This document shows positions 8,464 through 16,845 of a stretch of DNA of 64,000 nt, piece by piece. Numbering within the stretch: the stretch's first letter is position 1; every line of letters starts with the position of its first letter. The DNA comes from Alphaproteobacteria bacterium (GTDB lineage Bacteria; Pseudomonadota; Alphaproteobacteria; UBA6615), in assembly GCA_021774445.1 (NCBI GenBank), contig JAJFJA010000074.1, positions 1 to 64,000 on the forward strand. The letters run 5' to 3'. Made by a program: the position numbers and the translations under genes. The notes beneath the pieces were generated by a model. It was not told the DNA's origin, did not search any database, and saw only the letters and a list, made by a program, of their open reading frames with translations.

Positions 8464-9588
8464 ATGGAGTCCGTAACAAAGAGCAACTTTCGCATTGCCG
8501 TTCTGCCCGGGGACGGGATCGGCAAAGAAGTCGTCGCTGCCAGCCTGCATCTGCTCGAGGCATTGAGGTCGAAGGTCCCGGGCATCAGGCTGGCGCTCGT
8601 TCCTCTTGAGGCGGGCGCGGCACTGTATCGCCGGACGGGAACAGCGTTGTCGGAGGAAACGCTCGCAACCATTGATGGATGTGATGCGATACTTCTGGGT
8701 GCCATGGGACTGCCGGATGTGAGACTTCCGGACGGCCGCGAACTGGTGCCGCAAATCGACCTGCGTTTCCATTTCGAGCTTTATGCGGGCATCCGGCCCA
8801 TACGCGCGATTCCGGGCGCACCAACGCCCTTGGCGGACCCGCGCGCCAAGGAAATCGATTTCGTCATTATTAGGGAATCGACCGAAGGCCTGTTCGCCGA
8901 TTTAGATGGCGGCAAGGTGACAGACGATAAGCAGGCGCAAGACACTCTCATTATCACCCGCGAGGTTTCGACCAAGCTGTTCAAGACGTCCTTTGATCTG
9001 ACCGCTCAGCGTAAGCTGCGGGGCTTGCCGGGCAGGTTAGTTTGCATTGACAAAGCCAACGTCCTTACCTCCATGGCGTTCTTCCGACGCATCTTCGACG
9101 AATGCGCGCGCGACTATCCCGACATTGATGCCGGGCACGAATATGTCGATGCCGCGGCGCTCAATTTTGTCCGCAGACCTTGGGAATACGACGTTGTCGT
9201 TACCGAGAATATGTACGGTGATATCCTCTCCGACCTGGCCGCGGGATTGATCGGCGGTATGGGCATGGCGCCTTCCGCAGATCTGGGCGATCGCATGGCG
9301 GTTTTCCAACCCTGCCATGGCAGCGCTCCGGATATTACCGGGCAGGGTAAGGCAAACCCGGTGGCGACCTTCCTGTCCATGGCCATGATGCTTGATTGGC
9401 TAGGTCAGCGCGATGGCATGCCGGCTTATGCGGACGGCGCGATGGCCATACAAGATGCCATCGACGACGCCTTCCGCAACGGCGCCCTGCGCCCGGTTGA
9501 AATGGGTGGCAGCGATGGTACCCGAGCCATAACCGACGCGGTCATCCGGGCACTTCGAGAGCGCCATGGCGCGACAACGAAGGTATGA
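8464..9588 (+). CDS. Isocitrate/isopropylmalate dehydrogenase family protein
   Basis: The 374-residue enzyme is an NAD-dependent beta-decarboxylating dehydrogenase. Motifs seen are LPGDGIGKEVV at the N-terminus, the substrate/metal region VIIRESTEGLFAD, DKANVL, the metal-binding NMYGDILSDLAAGLIGG, and HGSAPDITGQGKANP in the NAD-binding part. Length fits LeuB and tartrate dehydrogenase. No leuCD genes are nearby, so a catabolic role (tartrate, or another 3-substituted malate) is as likely as leucine synthesis. It follows the broken OppF gene by 17 bases. The start is placed at ATG 8464. GAGGAG lies about 12 bases upstream, rather far. Confidence 0.8.
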   Translation: MESVTKSNFRIAVLPGDGIGKEVVAASLHLLEALRSKVPGIRLALVPLEAGAALYRRTGTALSEETLATIDGCDAILLGAMGLPDVRLPDGRELVPQIDLRFHFELYAGIRPIRAIPGAPTPLADPRAKEIDFVIIRESTEGLFADLDGGKVTDDKQAQDTLIITREVSTKLFKTSFDLTAQRKLRGLPGRLVCIDKANVLTSMAFFRRIFDECARDYPDIDAGHEYVDAAALNFVRRPWEYDVVVTENMYGDILSDLAAGLIGGMGMAPSADLGDRMAVFQPCHGSAPDITGQGKANPVATFLSMAMMLDWLGQRDGMPAYADGAMAIQDAIDDAFRNGALRPVEMGGSDGTRAITDAVIRALRERHGATTKV

Positions 9589-9609
9589 GCGCCGTTGCTG
9601 TATGGCGCG

Positions 9610-10833
9610 CTACTCCAGGGCTTCGACTTCGAAGGCGATGACCTGGGCCGTCAGATTGCCGTTATCGACGCTTGTGGCGCCCCCGAGACCGCCAGCCGAG
9701 ACCATCGTATCTACGCCAAGCGAAACCGAGAAATCGCCACCGACCGCGGGGATGTCGAACTCGAGAGCAACGGGAATCTCCAGGCCACTCGACGCAGCAA
9801 GAGAGCCGCCTGGGGGAGACGGGAGACTGGGAGGTGCTACGCCGCTGAAGCTAAGATCAGTCAGGGTCAGTGTGCCGTACTCGAAAAGTCCGTCTGGTCC
9901 AATGACCGCGAGACTAATCGTCTCGGTAATCGATCCAGTCCCAAAGCCGAAGACAAAGATAGCGACAGGATCGTTGTGCAACTCAACTCGCGCTTCGACG
10001 CGCAGGCGCGTAAAGCCGGCGGGAACCGAGAACGTGTCGCCGACGCGGCCCCAGCCGCTGGTGGTGGCGATGCCGCCAAGAGAACCGGTGCCGGCCGTGC
10101 TCCAACTAAGGGCTTGTGCGGGGAACTCATCAAAAGCCCCGCTCATCGTGTAACCGTAGGCCATACCGCCGCTAAGTGGTTCGAGATCCTCATGGTCGCT
10201 CGATGTGTAGGAGAACGGCGGCTCCAAGGTAAGTTGGCTGGGAGGTGGAGCCTCCGCCCGGCGATCGCCGGTCCGGCGCGAGCGCCCCCTAGATCGATCG
10301 GCCGAGCGGGCGTCGTGGAAGACGACGTCGCGATCACCGCCAAGATCGGACGGGCGGACGCCTAAGGATCGTGCCAGCTCATTGCGGAGTTGCGCCGTAT
10401 CGGTCGCCGGTGCGTTCTGCCGAACATCGCGCAGCAAATCCTTATGGCGGCCATATACGTTGGCTTGGGCATCAACAGCCGCACGCCGCTGTCCAGCTGT
10501 TCTTGCCGCCGCAATCCGCTTGGCTGCGGCCTGCAGATCTCGCTGAAACGTGTTACTTCGTCGGTCTGCCTGGAAGGCCCGTTGCCATTCTTTTTGGTGT
10601 GGGGCGAGGCTGCGCGCGAGACGGGTTGCGGCCGCCTGTGTCCGGGCTAGTTGCTTTGCCCGCTCCCGATCGAGGCGTTGTTCGGTGGCAGCAACCAGGT
10701 TCTGTTGTGCCGACCGGGACACGCCTTTGCTCAGCCCGGATTGGGCTTGAACCGCGGCAGCGCCGGTCACGGAAAAAGCGGCGATCGCAGCCATGCAGAT
10801 GGCCGCGCGTGTGAGGATATGAACGTCCGACAT
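9610..10833 (-). CDS. Secreted protein of unknown function with coiled-coil and beta-rich domains
   Basis: I do not recognise this 407-residue protein. An N-terminal signal peptide is visible (hydrophobic AAICMAAIAAFSVTGAAAV ending AQS). Residues about 30-165 are rich in Ala, Arg, Gln and Lys and look helical or coiled-coil. A basic, Arg-rich linker follows near residue 180-195. The C-terminal half (about 205-407) is Gly, Ser, Thr and hydrophobic with alternating patterns suggesting a beta-sandwich. It has no Cys pairs and no membrane anchor other than the signal. It converges on the dehydrogenase gene with only 21 bases between them. I chose the ATG at 10833, which puts the signal at the N-terminus. 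Confidence 0.6.
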   Translation of the reverse strand: MSDVHILTRAAICMAAIAAFSVTGAAAVQAQSGLSKGVSRSAQQNLVAATEQRLDRERAKQLARTQAAATRLARSLAPHQKEWQRAFQADRRSNTFQRDLQAAAKRIAAARTAGQRRAAVDAQANVYGRHKDLLRDVRQNAPATDTAQLRNELARSLGVRPSDLGGDRDVVFHDARSADRSRGRSRRTGDRRAEAPPPSQLTLEPPFSYTSSDHEDLEPLSGGMAYGYTMSGAFDEFPAQALSWSTAGTGSLGGIATTSGWGRVGDTFSVPAGFTRLRVEARVELHNDPVAIFVFGFGTGSITETISLAVIGPDGLFEYGTLTLTDLSFSGVAPPSLPSPPGGSLAASSGLEIPVALEFDIPAVGGDFSVSLGVDTMVSAGGLGGATSVDNGNLTAQVIAFEVEALE

Positions 10834-10970
10834 CGATACCCCGTTTGCTGTTGGGACCCGGGCTAAGGCGTGAGGCGCACCGCGCAAACCCGTCGTCGTC
10901 TTCCACGGTGATTATGTTGTGATCCGACCGCCGCCGTCTAGGCCTCACCCGCGTTGCACCCGGACCGGTC

Positions 10971-12620
10971 TCAGATCTCCTCGGGTACCATCTTGATGGC
11001 GCCGCAGGGGCATTCGGTAGCGCAGATGCCGCAGCCCTTGCAGTAGTCGTAGTTGAATTCGAAGCGTTTGCCTGGTCCCAGTTTGATCACCGCGTTGTCC
11101 GGGCAGACGCCGTAGCAGTTGTCGCACTCGAAGCAGTTGCCACAGGACAGGCAACGACGGGCCTCGTAGAGTGCGTTGGTCTCGTCAAGCCCACGGTGGA
11201 CCTCGTCGAAGCTGGTTTGCCGGCGGATGATTTCGAGCTCCGGCTGCACGGTCTTGGGCGCATCGGCGTAATACCAGGAATTAAGCTTGTCGACGCCGGC
11301 CAGCTCAGGGCGTGGCGGATGTTCGTAGCGTTCGCCGCGCAGCCAGGCGTCGATGTGCCGCGCCGCCTGCTTGCCGTGACCGACCGCCACGGTGACGGTG
11401 CGCTCGCTCGGCACCATGTCGCCGCCGGCGAACAGGCCGGCGAAGCCGGTCATCATGTCCGGCCCAACCTGAATCACGCCGTCCTTGGCGATCTCGACCC
11501 CCGGCACCTTGGCGATGAAGCCGGTATCGACGTTCTGGCCAAGCGCCAGGACGAGGGAGTCGGCCTCGATGGTGTCGAATTCGCCGGTCGGTTCCGGCCA
11601 GCCGTCGTCGTTGAGGGCCATCTTCTCGACCACGAAGGAGCCGCTGTCGTCGATCTCCTTGATCGTCGTCAGCCAGTTGAGGATCACGCCCTCCGCCAGG
11701 GCTTCCTCGACCTCGAAATCATGGGCCGGCATCATCTCGCGGGTGCGGCGGTAGACGATGATCGCCTCCTCCGCCCCGAGGCGCTTGGCCGTGCGGGCCA
11801 TGTCGATCGCGGTGTTGCCGCCGCCATAGACGACGACACGGCGGCCGAGCAGCGGCGGATCGTCGCCGGTTTCCATCTCGCGCAGCACGCCGATGGCGTC
11901 GAGGATCTTGCCGGCGTCCGGGGTCGGGATATCGACCCGTTTGGCGAGATGTGCGCCGACGGCGAGGAAGCAGGCGTCGAAACGACCGTCCTGCATTTCT
12001 GCCTGGATGTCCTCGACCTTATGGTTCAGCTCGAGTTCGACGCCCATGGCGAGGATCCGGTCGATCTCGGCCTGCACGATATCGCGCGGCAGGCGGTAGG
12101 CCGGGATGCCGAAGCGCATCATGCCGCCGGGTACCGGTCCGGCCTCGTGGATGGTCACGGCGTGGCCCAGGCGGCGCAGGTGATAGGCGGCGGAGAGCCC
12201 GCTCGGGCCGGCGCCGATGACCAATACCTGTTTGCCCGAGGACGTGGCCGCGACCGCCGGCATCCAGCCCTTCTCGATCGCTTGGTCGCCGAGGAAGCGC
12301 TCGACCGCGTGGATGTTGACCGCGTCGTCGAGGGCCGACCGGTTGCAGGCGCCTTCGCAAGGGTGGTAGCAGGCGCGGCCCATGATCGCCGGCAGCGGAT
12401 TATTGCGCATCACTTCCTGCCAGGCCGCCTCATAGTTGCCCTCCTCGGCATGGCCGAGCCAAGCCTGGATGTTCTCGCCCGCCGGGCAGGCGTCGTTGCA
12501 GGGCGGCAAGCGGTCGAGATAGACCGGCCGCTCGCTGCGCCAGCTCCCAGTCCGGTTGGCCAGGCTCGAGCCGACGTCGAGGGTGATGGCGAAGGGCACG
12601 TCGGGGTGCTGCTGGCTCAT
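10971..12620 (-). CDS. GltD-like FAD/NAD(P) oxidoreductase with ferredoxin domain, fourth subunit of 2-oxoacid oxidoreductase operon
   Basis: The 549-residue protein starts with a Cys-rich iron-sulfur domain (CNDACPAGENIQAW, ACYHPCEGACNR), then a glutamate synthase small-subunit-like flavoprotein core (VIGAGPSGLSAAYHL for FAD, VVYGGGNTAIDMARTA for NAD(P), and a late FAGGDMVPSERTVT). It ends in a two-cluster ferredoxin segment (CLSCGNCFECDNC and CKGCGICATECPCGAI). It overlaps the beta-subunit gene by four bases. In this setting it probably moves electrons between the oxidoreductase's ferredoxin clusters and NAD(P)H. The start at 12620 follows from the overlap and the MSQQ N-terminus. Confidence 0.85.
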   Translation of the reverse strand: MSQQHPDVPFAITLDVGSSLANRTGSWRSERPVYLDRLPPCNDACPAGENIQAWLGHAEEGNYEAAWQEVMRNNPLPAIMGRACYHPCEGACNRSALDDAVNIHAVERFLGDQAIEKGWMPAVAATSSGKQVLVIGAGPSGLSAAYHLRRLGHAVTIHEAGPVPGGMMRFGIPAYRLPRDIVQAEIDRILAMGVELELNHKVEDIQAEMQDGRFDACFLAVGAHLAKRVDIPTPDAGKILDAIGVLREMETGDDPPLLGRRVVVYGGGNTAIDMARTAKRLGAEEAIIVYRRTREMMPAHDFEVEEALAEGVILNWLTTIKEIDDSGSFVVEKMALNDDGWPEPTGEFDTIEADSLVLALGQNVDTGFIAKVPGVEIAKDGVIQVGPDMMTGFAGLFAGGDMVPSERTVTVAVGHGKQAARHIDAWLRGERYEHPPRPELAGVDKLNSWYYADAPKTVQPELEIIRRQTSFDEVHRGLDETNALYEARRCLSCGNCFECDNCYGVCPDNAVIKLGPGKRFEFNYDYCKGCGICATECPCGAIKMVPEEI

Positions 12621-13639
12621 AGCGGTGTCTCCTCGACGTCGCGCAGCAGGTCGAAACGCTTGATATTCGCGTCGGCCATGCGCTGCAGGCGGGCGATCCG
12701 CGCGCTGCCGTCGTCGTCCTTGAACAGGTGAGCGAAGCGCTTCTGCGGCCTGAGATATTCCTCGACCGGCACCTTGTGGCGGATCGGCAGGCTGCCGGTG
12801 ACCTCGCCGTGTGCCGCCTCGAACAGTGGGAACAGCCCGCATTCCGACGCCAGGCGCGCGATGCGGATGGTGTCGTGGCCGGCCGAGCCCCAGCCCAAGG
12901 GACAGGGCACGAAGATGTGGATGTAGCGCGCGCCGCGGATCGCCATGGCCTTCTCGACCTTGCGTTCCAGGTCGTGCAGGTTGGCGACCGAGGCGGTGGC
13001 GACATAAGGGATGTTGTGGGCCATGGCGATCAGCGGCAGGTTCTTGCCGGTGCCGAAGACATTGCCGGGCTCGGGCCCGATCGCCGGCGTGGTCGCGGTG
13101 CGCGCCGTCGGTGGCGTCGCCGAGGAGCGCTGTACGCCGGTGTTCATATAAGCCTCGTTGTCGTAGCAGATGTAGAGCACGTCGTCGTTGCGCTCGAACA
13201 TGCCGGACAGACAGCCGAAACCGATGTCGGTGGTGCCGCCGTCGCCGCCTTGAGCGACCACCCGGACCTGCTGGCGACCCTTGACGCGCATTGCCGCCGC
13301 GACCCCGGAGGCGACGGCCGGGGCGTTACCGAACAGCGAGTGGAGCCACGGCACTTGCCAGGAGGTCTCGGGATAGGGGGTGGTGAAGACTTCCAGGCAG
13401 CCCGTGGCATTGACCGCGATCAGTTGGCCCTTGGTCGCGCGCATGGCGGTGTCGAGGGCGTAACGCGCACCCAGCGCTTCGCCGCAGCCCTGGCAGGCGC
13501 GGTGGCCCGAGGTGATGGCATTGCTGCGCTCCATGCTGGCCTGCACCGAGCGCCGCGCCTGGTCGACCAGGCGGTTGCCGACGGTGAAGGTGCCCTTTTG
13601 ATAGAATTTGACCTTTTGTTCGGCGGTCATATCGGACAT
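12617..13639 (-). CDS. porB: 2-oxoacid:ferredoxin oxidoreductase beta subunit
   Basis: The 340-residue subunit binds thiamine diphosphate, seen in GDGGTTDIGFGCLSGM followed by YDNEAYMNTG, and carries CQGCGEA near the N-terminus as a cluster ligand. It assembles with the alpha and gamma subunits encoded upstream to convert a 2-oxoacid (pyruvate is the usual substrate) and CoA to acyl-CoA, CO2 and reduced ferredoxin. The start at 13639 is preceded by GGAGA eight bases upstream. A second in-frame ATG at 13660 is possible. The gene lies 25 bases after the alpha-subunit gene. Confidence 0.9.
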   Translation of the reverse strand: MSDMTAEQKVKFYQKGTFTVGNRLVDQARRSVQASMERSNAITSGHRACQGCGEALGARYALDTAMRATKGQLIAVNATGCLEVFTTPYPETSWQVPWLHSLFGNAPAVASGVAAAMRVKGRQQVRVVAQGGDGGTTDIGFGCLSGMFERNDDVLYICYDNEAYMNTGVQRSSATPPTARTATTPAIGPEPGNVFGTGKNLPLIAMAHNIPYVATASVANLHDLERKVEKAMAIRGARYIHIFVPCPLGWGSAGHDTIRIARLASECGLFPLFEAAHGEVTGSLPIRHKVPVEEYLRPQKRFAHLFKDDDGSARIARLQRMADANIKRFDLLRDVEETPL

Positions 13640-13664
13640 GGCGGCGGTCTCCTCAACCATCGGC

Positions 13665-14918
13665 TCAACCGACTTTCGTGGCGCGCGGGCCGATGTCGCG
13701 CAGGATGTTCTCGGCGATCGGCCCGGCGGTGATCTGGTTGCGCTGGTTGTCGATCTCACGGCGGACGAGGTCGAGGTCGAGATCGAGGAAGTGCGGATCC
13801 TTGAGCTCGCCGCGCTCGACCCGTCCGAATAGCCGGGCCAGCGACTTGCGGGTGATCGGACGGCCGCCCAGTCCGGCGATTACGGTATGGACGAGGGTGT
13901 CGACGCCGTGCAGCGCCATGCGCACGTCGGTGGCCAGCACACCGCCGAAGCCGAGTGCCAGACTCTTTTCCAGCACGATTACCTTGGCGGCGCCCTGCAA
14001 GGCGCGGCGCAGCGCGTCGAGCGGGAATGGCCGATAGCTGCACAGGGTGATCACGCCAATCCGGACGCCATCGGCGCGCCGCTCGTCGACCATGTCCTTC
14101 ACCGTGCCGGCGAGCGAGCCCATGGTCACCACGACGGTCTCGGCGTCCTCGAGGCGGTAGCGGTGGAACAGCCCACCGGACTCGCGGCCGAAGATCTCCT
14201 TGAACTCCTGCTGGATCTCCGGGATCACGCTCAGCGCCTGTAGCAGCTTGTCGTGCGCCAGGTAGCGCACCTCCATGAAGGCCTCGGGGCCGACCATGGC
14301 GCCGATGGAGTAGGGGTCGGCGGGATCGAGGACCTGGCGCGGCTGGTAGGACGGCAGGAAGGCATCGACCTGGGCCTGATCGGGCATCGCGATGCGCTCG
14401 TAGGCATGGGTCAGGATGAAACCGTCCATGCAGACCATTACCGGCGTGCTCAGCCGCTCGGCCAACTTGAAGGCCTGGATGTGCAGATCGGCGGCTTCCT
14501 GGTTGGTCTCGGCATGGAGTTGGATCCAGCCGGCGTCGCGCAGCGCCATGCTGTCGCTATGATCGTTCCAGATGTTGATGGGCGCGCCGATCGCCCGGTT
14601 ACCGATGGTCATGACGATCGGCAGGCCGAGCCCGGCGGCGTTGTAGACCGCCTCGGCCATGAACAGCAGGCCTTGGCTGGCGGTGGCGGTATAGGTCCGC
14701 GCGCCCGCGGCAGAGGCGCCGATGGCGACCGAGAGCGCGGCGAACTCGCTCTCGACGTTGATGAATTCGCAATGCTGAATCGTGCCCGCGCGGATCAGTT
14801 CCGCACAGCCCTCGACGATGTGGGTCTGGGGCGAGATCGGATAGGCGCAGATGACCTCGGGCCGGCACAGCCCAACCGCCTCGGCCACCGCGCGCGAGCC
14901 CTCGATTTGCTTCAGCAT
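13665..14918 (-). CDS. porA: 2-oxoacid:ferredoxin oxidoreductase alpha subunit
   Basis: The 417-residue alpha subunit shows the pyrimidine-binding region YPISPQTHIVE near the N-terminus, the FINVESEFAAL glutamate motif that activates the thiamine cofactor, and the TATASQGLLFMAE loop. The transketolase C-terminal-like part follows from about residue 250. It overlaps the gamma-subunit gene by seven bases and so is probably coupled to it. Pyruvate is the likeliest substrate, but branched-chain or aryl 2-oxoacids cannot be excluded from sequence alone. Confidence 0.9.
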   Translation of the reverse strand: MLKQIEGSRAVAEAVGLCRPEVICAYPISPQTHIVEGCAELIRAGTIQHCEFINVESEFAALSVAIGASAAGARTYTATASQGLLFMAEAVYNAAGLGLPIVMTIGNRAIGAPINIWNDHSDSMALRDAGWIQLHAETNQEAADLHIQAFKLAERLSTPVMVCMDGFILTHAYERIAMPDQAQVDAFLPSYQPRQVLDPADPYSIGAMVGPEAFMEVRYLAHDKLLQALSVIPEIQQEFKEIFGRESGGLFHRYRLEDAETVVVTMGSLAGTVKDMVDERRADGVRIGVITLCSYRPFPLDALRRALQGAAKVIVLEKSLALGFGGVLATDVRMALHGVDTLVHTVIAGLGGRPITRKSLARLFGRVERGELKDPHFLDLDLDLVRREIDNQRNQITAGPIAENILRDIGPRATKVG

Positions 14919-15502
14919 GACGGTGCTCCCGTTGTGGCCGGTTCAACTCCCTTGGCCGCCGCGAAGGCGGCACGCGCCGCCGCGACATTGCCGTCGCCGA
15001 CCTGGCCGGCAAACTTGGTGCGGATCGCCCGTTCGACGGATGCGATATGGAGCAGCCCGGTGATCGCCGCAAAAGCGCCCAGTAACGCGGCGTTCGGCAG
15101 CGGCCGGCCGACGTGCTTGCTGGCCAGCTCGCTGGCGCCGATCTGGCGGACATGTCCCTTCGAGAAACGTGCGGCGAACTCGGCGATGCCGAGCTCCGCG
15201 AGGCCGCGGCCGGTGTTGATCAGAATATAGCCGTCGTTCTTAAGGCCTTGGAAGACGTCCACCGAATGCAGCAGGGTTGGGTCCTGGATGATTACCGCGT
15301 CGGGTTCCAGGATCGGCTCGCGCAGCCTAATCTCCTTATCGTCGATCCGGCAGTAGGAGACGACCGCCGCGCCGGTCCGCTCCGAGCCGAAGCTGGGAAA
15401 CGCCTGGGCGTGCTTGTCTTCGATGAAGGCGGCAATCGACAACATCTCGGCGGCCGTCACAACGCCTTGGCCACCCCGACCGTGCAACCGCACCTGAAAC
15501 AT
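14912..15502 (-). CDS. porG: 2-oxoacid:ferredoxin oxidoreductase gamma subunit
   Basis: The 196-residue subunit carries the diagnostic RLHGRGGQGVVTAAEML N-terminus and QAFPSFGSERTGA of the gamma family. It is the first gene of a gamma-alpha-beta-flavoprotein operon on the minus strand, with overlaps or short gaps at every junction. Such ferredoxin-linked enzymes are usual in anaerobes and in facultative or nitrogen-fixing alphaproteobacteria. No nif or hydrogenase genes are in this window to show which use applies. Confidence 0.9.
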   Translation of the reverse strand: MFQVRLHGRGGQGVVTAAEMLSIAAFIEDKHAQAFPSFGSERTGAAVVSYCRIDDKEIRLREPILEPDAVIIQDPTLLHSVDVFQGLKNDGYILINTGRGLAELGIAEFAARFSKGHVRQIGASELASKHVGRPLPNAALLGAFAAITGLLHIASVERAIRTKFAGQVGDGNVAAARAAFAAAKGVEPATTGAPSC

Positions 15503-15605
15503 ACGCCGACTCCGATGATGCCGTCCGCCGGCTCGCGGACACTCGATGGGAGTTTATTCTCGACAGATCGGCCGGCGGGGCATTGACTTCGGTCAAGTGG
15601 ATCCG

Positions 15606-15627
15606 GGACGACCCGCCGGCGTCGTCC
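15606..15627 (-). terminator. Hairpin just downstream of the MetE-like gene
   Basis: GGACGAC (15606-15612) and GTCGTCC (15621-15627) form a perfect 7-bp stem with an 8-base loop, starting about 20 bases past the stop of the MetE-like gene on its strand. There is no clear U-tract, so termination efficiency is doubtful. Confidence 0.3.
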
Positions 15628-15647
15628 GAGGGCAAATCAGCGAAAAC

Positions 15648-16715
15648 CTAGGCTGACCCCAACGCCGCTGCCGCCAGGGCGGTGCCGTCGACGCGGGCCT
15701 TGATTTTGGCGAAGGCGGTGTCGCGGGCGGTGGAGATGTCGTCGCCGAAGGGTGAGAAGCCGCAATCGTCGGTGGTGCCGAAGGTGCCGACGCCCAAATG
15801 CTCGGCGGCTTCCAGGGTCCGGTCACGCACTTGTTCGGGGGTTTCGATCTCGGGGTTGATCGGATCGATAACGCCGACATAGACGGTCTGGCCGTCCCGG
15901 CGCTCCCGGGCGACGATGTCGAGCACGCGCGCCCGATCGGTTTCGCTCGCCAGCTGCATGAAAAAGCGTCCGGCGTTCATGGCGAACAGATCGGGCAGCA
16001 GTTCGGCATAGTCGACATCGGCCGAGTGAGTGCTGTCATGATCGCCGCCGGGGCAGGTGTGAATGCCGATGCGTTGACGCTCGGCATCGCTAAAGCGGGC
16101 CAGCACCGCGTTGTTGAGGGCGACGAAATCGCGCAGCAGGCCGCGGGACGGATCGAGCTTGCAGGCCAGCCGCCCTTCGGTGAAGTCGATCTGCACGCTG
16201 TCGGCCCCGGCATCGAGGGCCGAGCGGATGTCCTTTTCGCACTCGGCGGTCAGATCAGCGATAAAAGCGTCGCGATTGTAGCCGGCGATACCGTCCTGAG
16301 GATAAAGCAGGCTGAGCGCGGAGGGGGCGATGACCGCCTGTTTGAGCCGGGCGTCGGTGTGTCGTTTGGCTTGCGCGACGAATTGGCCGGCATAGGTGGT
16401 GTAACGGAAAGGCCCCGCGGTGAGGCGCGGAAGCTGCCGGGTGTGACCGTCCTCGAACGGTATTTCGACGCCGTCAGGCGCCAGGTTCTGCATCCCGCTC
16501 AACGGATAGGTGGCGAAGCTGGGCTTGGACTGTTCACCGTCGGTGATGACCGGGGAGCCGGTGGCCGCCATCGCCGCGATAGTTTCCGCGACGGCACGGT
16601 CGATCGCGGCGTCAAGGGCCGCCGCATCCACGGTGCCGTCAGCCTGGCCAGACATGGCGTCGAGCAAATATGACGGGCGTGGGACGCTGCCTACGGGTTC
16701 TGTCGGGATGGTCAT
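15648..16715 (-). CDS. Cobalamin-independent methionine synthase II family protein (MetE C-domain-like)
   Basis: The 355-residue protein resembles the C-terminal barrel of MetE. The motifs VGSVPRP near the N-terminus, ITDGEQ, QIDFTEG, IHTCPGG (zinc ligands His and Cys) and TTDDCGFSPF (last zinc Cys) are in the expected order. It lacks the N-terminal half of full-length MetE, which is normal for this family of stand-alone proteins acting on methyl donors other than folate. The true donor and acceptor are unknown. The start at 16715 is preceded by GGGGAGA. It is separated from the neighbouring operons and appears monocistronic. Confidence 0.8.
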   Translation of the reverse strand: MTIPTEPVGSVPRPSYLLDAMSGQADGTVDAAALDAAIDRAVAETIAAMAATGSPVITDGEQSKPSFATYPLSGMQNLAPDGVEIPFEDGHTRQLPRLTAGPFRYTTYAGQFVAQAKRHTDARLKQAVIAPSALSLLYPQDGIAGYNRDAFIADLTAECEKDIRSALDAGADSVQIDFTEGRLACKLDPSRGLLRDFVALNNAVLARFSDAERQRIGIHTCPGGDHDSTHSADVDYAELLPDLFAMNAGRFFMQLASETDRARVLDIVARERRDGQTVYVGVIDPINPEIETPEQVRDRTLEAAEHLGVGTFGTTDDCGFSPFGDDISTARDTAFAKIKARVDGTALAAAALGSA

Positions 16716-16845
16716 GGCGGTTGTCTCCCCCTTGCTCGATGCTATGCCTCGGCACTGAAAGCCGCGCGCCCGTGGGCCCTTCGGCTACCGGCAGTGTGCC
16801 GCATGGTCGGGCCGCTCACAAGCCAGAGGCCGGCTGCCGCGAGTG

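Noticed and set aside
11196..12731. Long plus-strand open frame (511 codons)
   Set aside because: It lies antisense to the GltD-like gene, has no start with a ribosome-binding site, and its composition is that of a high-GC shadow frame. The opposite strand has clear domain motifs.
12728..13732. Plus-strand open frame antisense to the oxidoreductase beta-subunit gene
   Set aside because: The beta subunit with its thiamine-binding motif is clearly the coding strand.
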